From positions 1-64,000 of the forward strand of contig NZ_JAKWJO010000013.1 of the NCBI RefSeq assembly GCF_022760995.1: a DNA stretch of 64,000 nt. Direction: 5' to 3'. Position 1 is the stretch's first letter, and every line of letters begins with the position of its first letter. The position numbers and the translations under genes were made by a program. Below the pieces are notes generated by a model that was not told where the DNA came from, ran no database searches, and worked only from the letters and a program-made list of their open reading frames with translations. The DNA is from Dyella sedimenti. Its GTDB lineage: Bacteria; Pseudomonadota; Gammaproteobacteria; Xanthomonadales; Rhodanobacteraceae. Below, piece by piece: positions 25,042 through 32,437 of this stretch.

Positions 25042-26247
25042 ATGTCTATCGAAGTCAAAGTTCCCGTCCTGCCCGAGTCCGTCTCCGACGCCACCATCGC
25101 CACCTGGCACAAGCAGGCCGGCGAAGCGGTCAAGCGTGACGAGAACCTGGTCGACCTCGAAACCGACAAGGTGGTGCTGGAAGTGCCGTCGCCGGTCGAC
25201 GGCGTGCTGAAGGAAATCAAGTTCCAGTCGGGCGACACCGTAACCAGCCAGCAGGTGATCGCGGTGATCGAGGAAGGCGCCGTGGCCGCCGCGCCGGCAC
25301 CCGCCGCTGCCGCGCCGGCGCCCGCGCCGGCCGCAGCCCCCGCCGCCGCGCCGTCGGTCGGCAAGGCCGGCAACGCCGACCTGTCGCCGGCCGGCCTGCG
25401 CGTGGCCACCGAGCAGAACATCGATGCCTCCAAGGTCGCCGGCACCGGCCGCGACGGCCGCGTGACCAAGGAAGACCTGGTCAACTACGGCAAGGGCGGG
25501 CCCGCCCCGGCCGCCGCCGCGCCGGCAGTCAAGCCGACCCCGGGCTCGCGTCCGGAAGAGCGCGTGCCGATGACCCGCATCCGCGCCCGCATCGCCGAGC
25601 GCCTGATGCAGTCGAAGAACTCCATCGCCATGTTGACCTCGTTCAACGAGGTGAACCTCGCCGAAGTGGTGAAGATGCGCAAGGCGCTGGGCGAGTCGTT
25701 CGAGAAGGCGAACGGCGTGAAGCTCGGCTTCATGAGTTTCTTCGTCAAGGCCGCCGCCGAAGCGCTCAAGCGCCATCCGATCGTCAACGCCTCGGTCGAC
25801 GGCAACGACATCGTCTATCACGGCTACCAGGACATCTCCATCGCCGTGTCCACCGACAAGGGCCTGGTGACGCCGGTGCTGCGCAACGTGCAGGACCTGA
25901 GCTTCGCCGACGTCGAGCGCGGCATCGTCGACTACGCCAAGAAGGCGCGCGACGGCAAGCTGGGCCTGGACGACCTGCAGGGCGGCACCTTCACCATCAC
26001 CAACGGCGGCACCTTCGGCTCGCTGCTGTCCACCCCGATCGTCAACCCGCCGCAGAGCGCCATCCTGGGCATGCACGCCATCAAGGAGCGCCCGGTCGTC
26101 GAGAACGGCCAGGTGATCGCCGCGCCGATGATGTACCTGGCGCTTTCCTACGACCACCGCATCATCGACGGCAAGGACGCGGTGCTGTTCCTGGTGGACA
26201 TCAAGAACCAGCTTGAGAATCCGCAGCGCATGTTGCTGGGCATCTGA
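25042..26247 (+). CDS. sucB: Dihydrolipoamide succinyltransferase (E2 of 2-oxoglutarate dehydrogenase)
   Basis: 401 residues, started at 25042 behind AAAGGA (MSIEVKVPVLPESVSD). One lipoyl domain (1-77) has the modified lysine in DLETDKVVLE (about 43). An Ala/Pro linker leads to the E1/E3-binding domain (LSPAGLRVATEQ to DGRVTKEDLVN, about 115-150). The catalytic domain ends with the active-site SYDHRIIDGKDA (about 370). It transfers succinyl to CoA. The upstream gap carries the palindromic repeats, so its ribosome site lies just below three strong hairpin pairs. Confidence 0.97.
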   Translation: MSIEVKVPVLPESVSDATIATWHKQAGEAVKRDENLVDLETDKVVLEVPSPVDGVLKEIKFQSGDTVTSQQVIAVIEEGAVAAAPAPAAAAPAPAPAAAPAAAPSVGKAGNADLSPAGLRVATEQNIDASKVAGTGRDGRVTKEDLVNYGKGGPAPAAAAPAVKPTPGSRPEERVPMTRIRARIAERLMQSKNSIAMLTSFNEVNLAEVVKMRKALGESFEKANGVKLGFMSFFVKAAAEALKRHPIVNASVDGNDIVYHGYQDISIAVSTDKGLVTPVLRNVQDLSFADVERGIVDYAKKARDGKLGLDDLQGGTFTITNGGTFGSLLSTPIVNPPQSAILGMHAIKERPVVENGQVIAAPMMYLALSYDHRIIDGKDAVLFLVDIKNQLENPQRMLLGI

Positions 26248-26267
26248 TCGCTCCGCGGTCAGATGCC

Positions 26268-26355
26268 GGGAATAGGGAATCGTGAATAGGGGGAATAGCG
26301 GACCACCGCAACCTTTCGCGCCTTTCCTATTCCCTATTCCCCACCCCCTATTCCC
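26268..26355. repeat. Imperfect inverted repeat of GGGAATAGGGAAT type between sucB and lpd
   Basis: The left arm (26268-26297) is built from GGGAATAGGGAATCG and GGGGGAATA; the right arm (26328-26355) is TATTCCCTATTCCCC followed by CCCCCTATTCCC. The arms pair imperfectly around a 30-nt centre. The element ends 11 bp before the lpd ATG, so it may shape lpd expression. Confidence 0.7.
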
Positions 26356-26366
26356 GTGAGCGAAGC

Positions 26367-27797
26367 ATGAGCGAACAACAGAAATTCGACGTCATCGTCA
26401 TTGGCGCCGGCCCAGCCGGCTACGTGGCCGCGATCCGCGCCGCACAGCTTGGCCTCAAGACCGCCTGCGTCGACGCCTTCGTCGGCAAGGATGGCAAGCA
26501 GGCGCTTGGCGGCACCTGCCTCAACGTGGGCTGCATCCCGTCCAAGGCGCTGCTGGACTCCTCGCGCCAGTTCTGGAACATCGCGCACAACTTCCCGGTG
26601 CATGGCATCAGCGTCGAGAACCCCAAGATCGACGTGGCCGCGTTCATCGCGCGCAAGGACAAGATCGTCAAGCAGTTCACCGGCGGCATCGGCCAGCTGT
26701 TCAAGGCCAACAAGATCATGCCGTTCTTCGGCAAGGGCAAGCTGCTGAAGGGCAACAGCGTCGAGATCACCGGCCATGACGGCGACAAGCAGACCATCAG
26801 CGCCACCAACGTGATCCTGGCCTCCGGCTCGGTGCCGATCGAGCTGCCGTTCGCCAAGTTCGACGGCAAGACCATCATCGACAACGCCGGCGCGCTGGAC
26901 ATCGGCGCCGTGCCCAAGCGCCTGGGCGTGATCGGCGCGGGCGTGATCGGCCTGGAGCTGGGCAGCGTATGGCGCCGCCTGGGCTCGGAGGTCACCATCC
27001 TCGAGGCGCTGCCGGATTTCCTCTCGGTGGCCGACGCCGACATCGCCAAGATCGCCGCCAAGGAATTCGCCAAGCAGGGCCTGGATATCAAGACCGGCGC
27101 CAAGCTCACCAAGGCCGAGGTCAAGGGCGAGGAAGTTCACCTCACCTACGAGGACAAGGACGGCGCGCACGATCTGGTGGTCGACAAGCTGCTGGTGGCC
27201 GTGGGCCGCCGCGCCTACACCGACGGCCTGCTGGCCGAGGACACCGGCGTGAAGCTGGACGAGCGCGGGCGCATCGTGGTGGACGAGCACAACCACACCG
27301 GCGTGGACGGCGTGTGGGCCATCGGCGATGCCGTGCGCGGCCCGATGCTGGCGCACAAGGGTTCCGAGGAAGGCGTGGCGGTGGCCGAGTGGATCGCCGG
27401 CAAGGCCGGCCACGTGAACCTGGACACCGTGCCCTACGTGATCTACACCGAGCCGGAGATCTCCTGGGTCGGCAAGACCGAGAAGCAGCTCAAGGACGAG
27501 GGCGTGCCGTACAAGGTCGGTACCTTCCCGTTTGCCGCCATCGGCCGCGCCGTGGCGATGAACGAGGCCGTCGGCCAGGTGAAGATGCTCGCCCATGCCG
27601 AGACGGACCGCATCCTGGGCGTGCACATGGTCGGCCCGGGCGTGTCCGAGCTGATCGCCGAGTGCGTGGTGGCGATGGAGTTCAAGGGTTCGTCCGAGGA
27701 CCTGGCCCGCATCGTCCACGCCCACCCGACGCTGTCCGAAGCCGTGCACGAGGCCGCCCTGTCGGTGGACAAGCGCGCCATCCACAAGGGCAACTAA
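26367..27797 (+). CDS. lpdA: Dihydrolipoyl dehydrogenase (E3)
   Basis: 476 residues. FAD enzyme that reoxidises dihydrolipoamide and makes NADH for the 2-oxoglutarate complex, and perhaps other 2-oxoacid complexes. The FAD loop GAGPAGYVAAIRAAQLG (about 13), the redox disulfide GGTCLNVGCIPSK (about 48-60), the NAD loop GAGVIGLELGSVW (about 192), and the C-terminal catalytic HAHPTLSEAVHEA (about 450) are intact. Third gene of the suc operon. Confidence 0.97.
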   Translation: MSEQQKFDVIVIGAGPAGYVAAIRAAQLGLKTACVDAFVGKDGKQALGGTCLNVGCIPSKALLDSSRQFWNIAHNFPVHGISVENPKIDVAAFIARKDKIVKQFTGGIGQLFKANKIMPFFGKGKLLKGNSVEITGHDGDKQTISATNVILASGSVPIELPFAKFDGKTIIDNAGALDIGAVPKRLGVIGAGVIGLELGSVWRRLGSEVTILEALPDFLSVADADIAKIAAKEFAKQGLDIKTGAKLTKAEVKGEEVHLTYEDKDGAHDLVVDKLLVAVGRRAYTDGLLAEDTGVKLDERGRIVVDEHNHTGVDGVWAIGDAVRGPMLAHKGSEEGVAVAEWIAGKAGHVNLDTVPYVIYTEPEISWVGKTEKQLKDEGVPYKVGTFPFAAIGRAVAMNEAVGQVKMLAHAETDRILGVHMVGPGVSELIAECVVAMEFKGSSEDLARIVHAHPTLSEAVHEAALSVDKRAIHKGN

Positions 27798-27803
27798 GGG
27801 CAT

Positions 27804-27840
27804 ATCCCGTGCAGGCCATGGATGGCCGGCGACACGGGAT
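27804..27840. repeat. Two-tier hairpin after lpdA with a GGCCATGGATGGCC core
   Basis: The outer arms ATCCCGTG (27804-27811) and CACGGGAT (27833-27840) enclose the palindrome GGCCATGGATGGCC (27814-27827). The core is the same as in the tandem repeats between sucA and sucB. No T-run follows. It may end or protect the sucAB-lpd message. Confidence 0.55.
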
Positions 27841-27887
27841 CCACGGCCCGCTCGTGGCAACATGGGCGGGCCGTTTGCTTTTCCGCC

Positions 27888-28014
27888 GTCATTCCGGCGC
27901 AGGCCGGAATCCTGTGGCGGCAGGGTATGGTCGTCGCGATGAAGCCGAACCCGCCGGCCGGCTCGCGACAATCCGATCGTCCCGCTACTGGATTCCGGCC
28001 TGCGCCGGAATGAC
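27888..28014. repeat. Inverted pair of REP-type elements (REPIN-like), copy 1
   Basis: GTCATTCCGGCGCAGGCCGG followed by AATCC (27888-27912) is repeated in opposite orientation at 27990-28014, 77 bp apart, with no mismatch between the arms. Each arm is itself palindromic (CCGGCGCAGGCCGG). A second pair stands at 32293-32379. Confidence 0.85.
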
Positions 28015-28045
28015 GTACGTTTCAACCCCTCGCCTCGAAAATCCC

Positions 28046-28642
28046 ATGCCCCAACCTACCGCCCTTTGCGTCTACTGCGGCTCCAGCAGCGGCAACCATC
28101 CCGACTACGTCGAGCAGGCCCGCGCCTTCGGCGCCGAGATGGCCCGGCGCGGCATCGCCCTGGTCTATGGCGGCGGCAAGGTGGGCCTGATGGGCACGGT
28201 GGCCGACGCGGTGCTGGCGGGCGGCGGCAGGGCCATCGGCGTCATCCCGCGCCAGCTGGTCGACCTGGAAGTCGCCCATGCCGGCCTCTCCGAGCTGGTG
28301 GTGGTCGATACCATGCACCAGCGCAAGACCCGCATGTTCGAGCTGGCCGACGCCTTCGTGGCCCTGCCCGGCGGCTTCGGCACCATGGACGAGATGTTCG
28401 AGATGCTGACCTGGGCGCAGTTGGGCCTTCACCGCTACCCCTGCGCGTTCCTCGATGTGCGCGGCTATTACGCGCAGCTGCGCGCGATGATGGATCACAT
28501 GGTGGCCGAGCGCTTCGTACGCGCCGAACAACGCGACAGTGTATGGTTCGGCCAGGACATGCAGCAGTTGTTCGCCTGGATGGAGCAGTACCAGGGTGTC
28601 TATACGCCCAAATGGATCGACCGCAGCAGCGTCAAGGCCTGA
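28046..28642 (+). CDS. LOG-family (TIGR00730) nucleotide phosphoribohydrolase
   Basis: 198 residues. Rossmann-fold protein with CVYCGSSSG (about 8), YGGGKVGLMG (about 40) and the family's active-site PGGFGTMDEMFE (about 109-120). LOG proteins cleave cytokinin riboside monophosphates or related nucleoside monophosphates to base and ribose phosphate; the bacterial role is often uncertain. It starts 32 bp after the REP pair. Sure of family, unsure of substrate. Confidence 0.88.
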   Translation: MPQPTALCVYCGSSSGNHPDYVEQARAFGAEMARRGIALVYGGGKVGLMGTVADAVLAGGGRAIGVIPRQLVDLEVAHAGLSELVVVDTMHQRKTRMFELADAFVALPGGFGTMDEMFEMLTWAQLGLHRYPCAFLDVRGYYAQLRAMMDHMVAERFVRAEQRDSVWFGQDMQQLFAWMEQYQGVYTPKWIDRSSVKA

Positions 28643-28674
28643 ATACGGCTGGCGCCTCCGAAGAAGGATTGGCC

Positions 28675-29682
28675 ATGAGCACACCCAGCGCGTTCCGCGC
28701 CTTCCGCATCCATAACGATGACGCCGGCTATCGCGGCGGCATCGAGACGATCAACGCCGACGCGCTCAGCCCTGGCGAGGTGCTGGTCCAGGCGGCCTAT
28801 TCCTCGATCAACTACAAGGACGCCCTGGCCGGCACCGGCAAGGGCAAGATCCTCCGCCAGTACCCGCTCAACGGCGGCATCGACGTGGCCGGCACGGTGG
28901 TTGCCTCGACCGATCCCGCCTTCAAGGAGGGCGACGCCGTGCTGTGCACGGGCAGCGGCCTGTCCGAGACACGCGACGGCGGCTACGGCGAATACGTCCG
29001 CCTGCCCTCGGCCTGGGCCATCGCCCTGCCCAAGGGGCTGAGCCTGCGCGAGAGCATGATTATCGGCACGGCCGGTTTCACCGCTGCGCTGGCCCTGCTG
29101 CGCATGCAGGACAACCGCCAGACGCCCGCACTGGGCCCCATCGCCGTCACCGGTGCCACCGGCGGCGTGGGCATGCTGGCCATCGACATCTTCACCCGCG
29201 CCGGCTACGCGGTACATGCGATCAGCGGCAAGGCCACCCATTTCGATTTCCTGCGCGACATCGGCGCCGCCGAATGCATCGACCGCCACCAGCTCGCCTT
29301 CAGCGGCAAGCCGATGGACTCGGCCCGCTTCGGCGGCGCGCTGGACAACGTCGGCGGCCCCATGCTCGCCGGCCTGCTGCCGCTGATCGCGCCGTACGGC
29401 AACCTCGCCATCTGCGGCAATGCCGGCGGCATCGGCTACGAGAGCACGGTGATGCCCTTCATTATCCGTGGCGTCAGCGTGCTGGGCATCGCCTCGGCGG
29501 GCACCGCCCGCGATATCCGCGACCATGTCTGGCAACACCTGTCCAGCGACTGGAAGCCGCAACATCTTGAGCGCATCGCCACCCGGGAAGTGACGCTGGA
29601 CCAGTTGCCCGCGGTATTCGAGCGTATGCTGGCCTCGGAATCGTTCGGCCGTACCCTGGTACGCATCGGCGGCGGCGCCTGA
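28675..29682 (+). CDS. NADPH-dependent quinone oxidoreductase / acrylyl-CoA reductase (YhdH/AcuI type)
   Basis: 335 residues, started at 28675 behind AAGGA (MSTPSAFRAFRIHNDD). Zinc-free medium-chain dehydrogenase: the N-terminal SSINYKDALAGTGKGKI (about 42-58), the Rossmann loop TGATGGVGMLAIDI (about 158), and the C-terminal GRTLVRIGG. This pattern matches the YhdH/AcuI branch, which reduces acrylyl-CoA or similar enones with NADPH. It follows the LOG gene by 32 bp and may share its message. Confidence 0.88.
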   Translation: MSTPSAFRAFRIHNDDAGYRGGIETINADALSPGEVLVQAAYSSINYKDALAGTGKGKILRQYPLNGGIDVAGTVVASTDPAFKEGDAVLCTGSGLSETRDGGYGEYVRLPSAWAIALPKGLSLRESMIIGTAGFTAALALLRMQDNRQTPALGPIAVTGATGGVGMLAIDIFTRAGYAVHAISGKATHFDFLRDIGAAECIDRHQLAFSGKPMDSARFGGALDNVGGPMLAGLLPLIAPYGNLAICGNAGGIGYESTVMPFIIRGVSVLGIASAGTARDIRDHVWQHLSSDWKPQHLERIATREVTLDQLPAVFERMLASESFGRTLVRIGGGA

Positions 29683-29751
29683 GCGCCGTGCTTGGAAGCG
29701 TGGCGGCCGCGTCTTAGAATCCCATCGAAACAACAAGGGGAATCCCACCTT

Positions 29752-30117
29752 ATGGCACGTATCCTGATCGTCGACGATTCGCCGTCGCAGTTGCTGGGCA
29801 TCAAGCGCATCGTCGAAAAGCTCGGGCACGAGGCCCTGACGGCCGAGGATGGCGCCGCCGGCGTCGAGGCGGCCAGGCGCGAGCGCCCGGACCTGATCCT
29901 GATGGACGTGGTGATGCCCAACCTCAACGGCTTCCAGGCCACCCGCACCATCAGCAAGGATCCGGATACCTCGCATATCCCCGTGGTGCTGGTCACCACC
30001 AAGGACCAGGAGACCGACAAGGTGTGGGGACTGCGCCAAGGCGCCCGGGCCTACGTCACCAAGCCCATCAAGGAAGAGGAACTGGTGTCCACGCTCAAGG
30101 AACTGCTGCCCGCCTGA
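29752..30117 (+). CDS. Single-domain response regulator, PilH-like
   Basis: 121 residues: only a receiver domain. The acidic pair DD (8-9), the phosphorylated Asp in LILMDVVMP (about 52), Thr in VLVTTKD and Lys in YVTKPIKEE (about 103) are all there. The stretch NGFQATRTISKD and TTKDQETDKVWG closely match PilH of the Pseudomonas twitching-motility chemosensory system. No kinase or other pil gene is next to it, so it is an orphan here. A TAGAAT at 29715-29720 may be its -10. A hairpin terminator follows at 30142. Confidence 0.85.
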   Translation: MARILIVDDSPSQLLGIKRIVEKLGHEALTAEDGAAGVEAARRERPDLILMDVVMPNLNGFQATRTISKDPDTSHIPVVLVTTKDQETDKVWGLRQGARAYVTKPIKEEELVSTLKELLPA

Positions 30118-30141
30118 AGGCTCTCGCGTTCCGCCAGCAGA

Positions 30142-30173
30142 GAAAAAACGGCGCCCCAAGGCGCCGTCTTTCG
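30142..30173. terminator. Bidirectional intrinsic terminator between the PilH-like gene and cbpA
   Basis: The stem ACGGCGCC/GGCGCCGT with loop CCAA is flanked by an A-run (AAAAAA) on the left and CTTTC on the right. It serves the convergent genes on both sides, better on the minus strand. Confidence 0.75.
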
Positions 30174-30192
30174 TTGGACGTCCGGACGGCTG

Positions 30193-31101
30193 TCAGGGAT
30201 GCCTGGGATCGTAGTCGGCAAACTGCTCGTGCAGAGCTTCGTAGGCCTTGCGCTGGGCCTCGGTATCGGCGGCCGGTGCCCGGATCGACAGTTCCACCAG
30301 TTGGTCGCCCGGATGGGTGCCCGGCAGGCCACGTCCCTTCAGGCGCAGCTTGCGTCCCGATTGCGAACCGGCGGGAATGCGCAGGTCCACCGTGCCCGCC
30401 AAGGTCGGCACCGGCACGATGGCGCCCAACGCCGCCTCCCAGGGGGCCACCGGCAGCACATGCAGCACGTTGCGCCCATCCAGCCTGAAACGGGCATCGT
30501 CGCGGATGCCTACTTCCAGCAACAGGTCGCCATTGGGCGCACCGCCCATGCCGGGGTGGCCCTGCCCGGCCAGGCGGATCACCTGGCCCGGCTGGATGCC
30601 GGCGGGAATCTTCACTTCCAGCACACGCTCGCTGCCGTTGCCGTCCTGCAGGGCCAACCGGGTACGCCCTCCGTCGAAGGCGGTCTGCAGGTCGATCTGC
30701 ACATGCGCATGCACGTCGCCGCCGCGCCGCGTGCGCGGGGCGCCGCGCGGTCCGACGCCCGCGCGCCCGAACAGGCTCTCGAAGAAATCGCTGAAGTCCC
30801 CGCCGGCGTCGCCACCGACATCGAAGCCATGGTTCTGGCCCCAGCCCGGCGGCGGACGGAACTGTTCGCCGCCACGGTAGCCGCCGGCACGCAGCTCATC
30901 GTAGGCGCGGCGCTTCTCCGCATCGCGCAGCACCTCGTTGGCCTCGTTGATGGCCTTGAATTTTTCCTCGGCCCCGGCTTCCTTGTTCTTGTCCGGGTGG
31001 TACTTCTTGGCCAGCTTGCGATAGGCGGCCTTGATCTCGGCCTCCGTGGCCTCGGGCTTGACGCCCAGAATGTCGTAATAGTCTTTGAATTCCACTGCCA
31101 C
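30193..31101 (-). CDS. cbpA: DnaJ-like co-chaperone (CbpA type)
   Basis: 302 residues. The N-terminal J domain (DYYDILGVKPEATEAEIKAAY, with HPD in YHPDKN near residue 35) stimulates DnaK ATPase. A Gly/Phe-rich linker (about 75-120) leads to two C-terminal peptide-binding domains (VKIPAGIQPGQVIRLAGQG, then VDLRIPAGSQSGRKLRLKGRG). There is no zinc finger, which separates CbpA from DnaJ. The E. coli homologue also binds curved DNA. It stands alone. Confidence 0.92.
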   Translation of the reverse strand: MAVEFKDYYDILGVKPEATEAEIKAAYRKLAKKYHPDKNKEAGAEEKFKAINEANEVLRDAEKRRAYDELRAGGYRGGEQFRPPPGWGQNHGFDVGGDAGGDFSDFFESLFGRAGVGPRGAPRTRRGGDVHAHVQIDLQTAFDGGRTRLALQDGNGSERVLEVKIPAGIQPGQVIRLAGQGHPGMGGAPNGDLLLEVGIRDDARFRLDGRNVLHVLPVAPWEAALGAIVPVPTLAGTVDLRIPAGSQSGRKLRLKGRGLPGTHPGDQLVELSIRAPAADTEAQRKAYEALHEQFADYDPRHP

Positions 31102-31325
31102 TCCCCGGCGATCGGCCCGCCCAGCCTGGCGCGCGGGAAATCATGGCCTTCCCGCCGGCCGGCCGGCAAGGCAGATCCTGCCCGACGCGCTTGGGTGATG
31201 CGTGGCGATGCCCGCCACCCTCTCTATGGTGGGTGAGATGGGTGCGAAAACAGCGTGATTCAAGGCGACAAGTCCCCCGCCAGGCGCTAGCATCCGCTAC
31301 CTCTCCTACCGCCACAGGCCCCAGC

Positions 31326-31814
31326 ATGAGCATCCAGGTCGGCCAGACCCTGCCTGACGTCGAGATCCAGGTGATCGGCGACGGCATCGAGCAAGTCCAC
31401 ACCGGCCCGCTGTTCGCCGGCCGCAAGGTGGTGATGTTCGCCGTGCCGGGCGCCTTCACGCCGACCTGTTCCAACCGGCACCTTCCCGGCTACGTGCAGC
31501 ACCATGCCGAGTTCCGGCAGCGCGGCCTCGAAGTGATGTGCCTGGCGGTCAACGATGCCTACGTGATGCAGGCCTGGGCCAACGCCCAGAACGTACCGCC
31601 GGGCTTGCTGATGCTGGCCGACGGCAATGGCCGCTTCACCCGGGCGCTCGGCCTGGAGCTGGACGGCAGCGCCTACGGCATGGGCCTGCGCGCGCGGCGC
31701 TTCGCGCTCTATGCCGAGGACGGCGTGGTGAAGCAATTGCACATCGAGGCACCGGGCGAGTTCCGCGTCTCCACCGCCGAGGCGATGCTCGAGGCGCTGG
31801 ACGCCGCGCCGTGA
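31326..31814 (+). CDS. Peroxiredoxin, Prx5 type
   Basis: 162 residues, started at 31326 (MSIQVGQTLPDVEIQ). Thiol peroxidase that reduces hydrogen peroxide and alkyl hydroperoxides. The peroxidatic cysteine is in PGAFTPTCS (about residue 48), the active-site Arg lies in the MGLRARRFALY region (about 122), and the length matches the single-domain Prx5 family. The reductant (thioredoxin, glutaredoxin or glutathione) cannot be told; no glutaredoxin domain is fused. Confidence 0.93.
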   Translation: MSIQVGQTLPDVEIQVIGDGIEQVHTGPLFAGRKVVMFAVPGAFTPTCSNRHLPGYVQHHAEFRQRGLEVMCLAVNDAYVMQAWANAQNVPPGLLMLADGNGRFTRALGLELDGSAYGMGLRARRFALYAEDGVVKQLHIEAPGEFRVSTAEAMLEALDAAP

Positions 31815-31890
31815 CGCCCCGCACGGCTCAACGCCCCTTCACGGCGCATGGCGTAACCTCGTGGCCGGCTTCCATCGAGGTAACGCTGCC

Positions 31891-32271
31891 ATGACCGACA
31901 AAGTACGGCGCATTCCCGGCCCGGACCATCCGATCACCGTGACGCCCAGCCCCCTGCACATCGTGGTGAAGGTCGCGGGCCGCACCGTGGCCGACACGCG
32001 CTCGTCGCTGGAGCTGCGCGAAGCCAGCTACCCGCCCGTCTACTACATCCCGCGCGAGGACGTGGACATGGCGCTGCTGGTGCGCAGCGACCACCAGACC
32101 TATTGCCCGTACAAGGGCGACTGCGCGTATTTCAGCATTCCCCTGGGCGGCGAGCGCGCGATCAACGCGGTCTGGACGTACGAGCACCCTTACGAAGCGG
32201 TCGCCGCGATCAAGGAGCATCTCGCGTTCTACGGCACGCGCGTCGATGCCATCGAAGAGAGACGGGACTGA
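31891..32271 (+). CDS. DUF427 family protein
   Basis: 126 residues, started at the ATG at 31891 behind GAGGTAA. It contains VTPSPLHIVVKVAGRTVADT, PPVYYIPREDVDM and the family hallmark TYCPYKGDCAYFSI (about 70-84), then AVWTYEHPYEAVAAIKEHLAFY. DUF427 proteins are small, widespread and of unknown biochemical role. It lies 76 bp after the peroxiredoxin, same strand. A REP pair and then a terminator follow. Confidence 0.9.
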   Translation: MTDKVRRIPGPDHPITVTPSPLHIVVKVAGRTVADTRSSLELREASYPPVYYIPREDVDMALLVRSDHQTYCPYKGDCAYFSIPLGGERAINAVWTYEHPYEAVAAIKEHLAFYGTRVDAIEERRD

Positions 32272-32292
32272 ACGGTTCGCCTCGTCCTTGCC

Positions 32293-32379
32293 GTCATTCC
32301 GGCGCAGGCCGGGATCCAACGGCGTTGTCGTTTCCACCGAGGCCTGGCGTCCCTGGATTCCGGCCTGCGCCGGAATGAC
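32293..32379. repeat. Inverted pair of REP-type elements (REPIN-like), copy 2
   Basis: The same 25-bp element as at 27888 appears at 32293-32317 (one base changed) and inverted at 32355-32379, only 37 bp apart. It sits between convergent DUF427 and gyrA. Confidence 0.85.
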
Positions 32380-32389
32380 GACGCAGCAA

Positions 32390-32418
32390 AAAGAAACCCG
32401 GCCATGCCGGGTTTCTTT
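32390..32418. terminator. Bidirectional terminator between the DUF427 gene and gyrA
   Basis: A 13-bp perfect stem, AAAGAAACCCGGC/GCCGGGTTTCTTT, with a 3-nt loop, has A-rich and T-rich flanks. A strong intrinsic terminator in both directions, 19 bp past the gyrA stop. Confidence 0.88.
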
Positions 32419-32437
32419 TCTTGCATCCGCCGATGGA

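Noticed and set aside
27888..28014. Open frames with the VIPAQAGI peptide near the REP pairs
   Set aside because: This peptide is the known translation of the GTCATTCCGGCGCAGGCCGG repeat, not of a gene. The same holds at 32293-32379.
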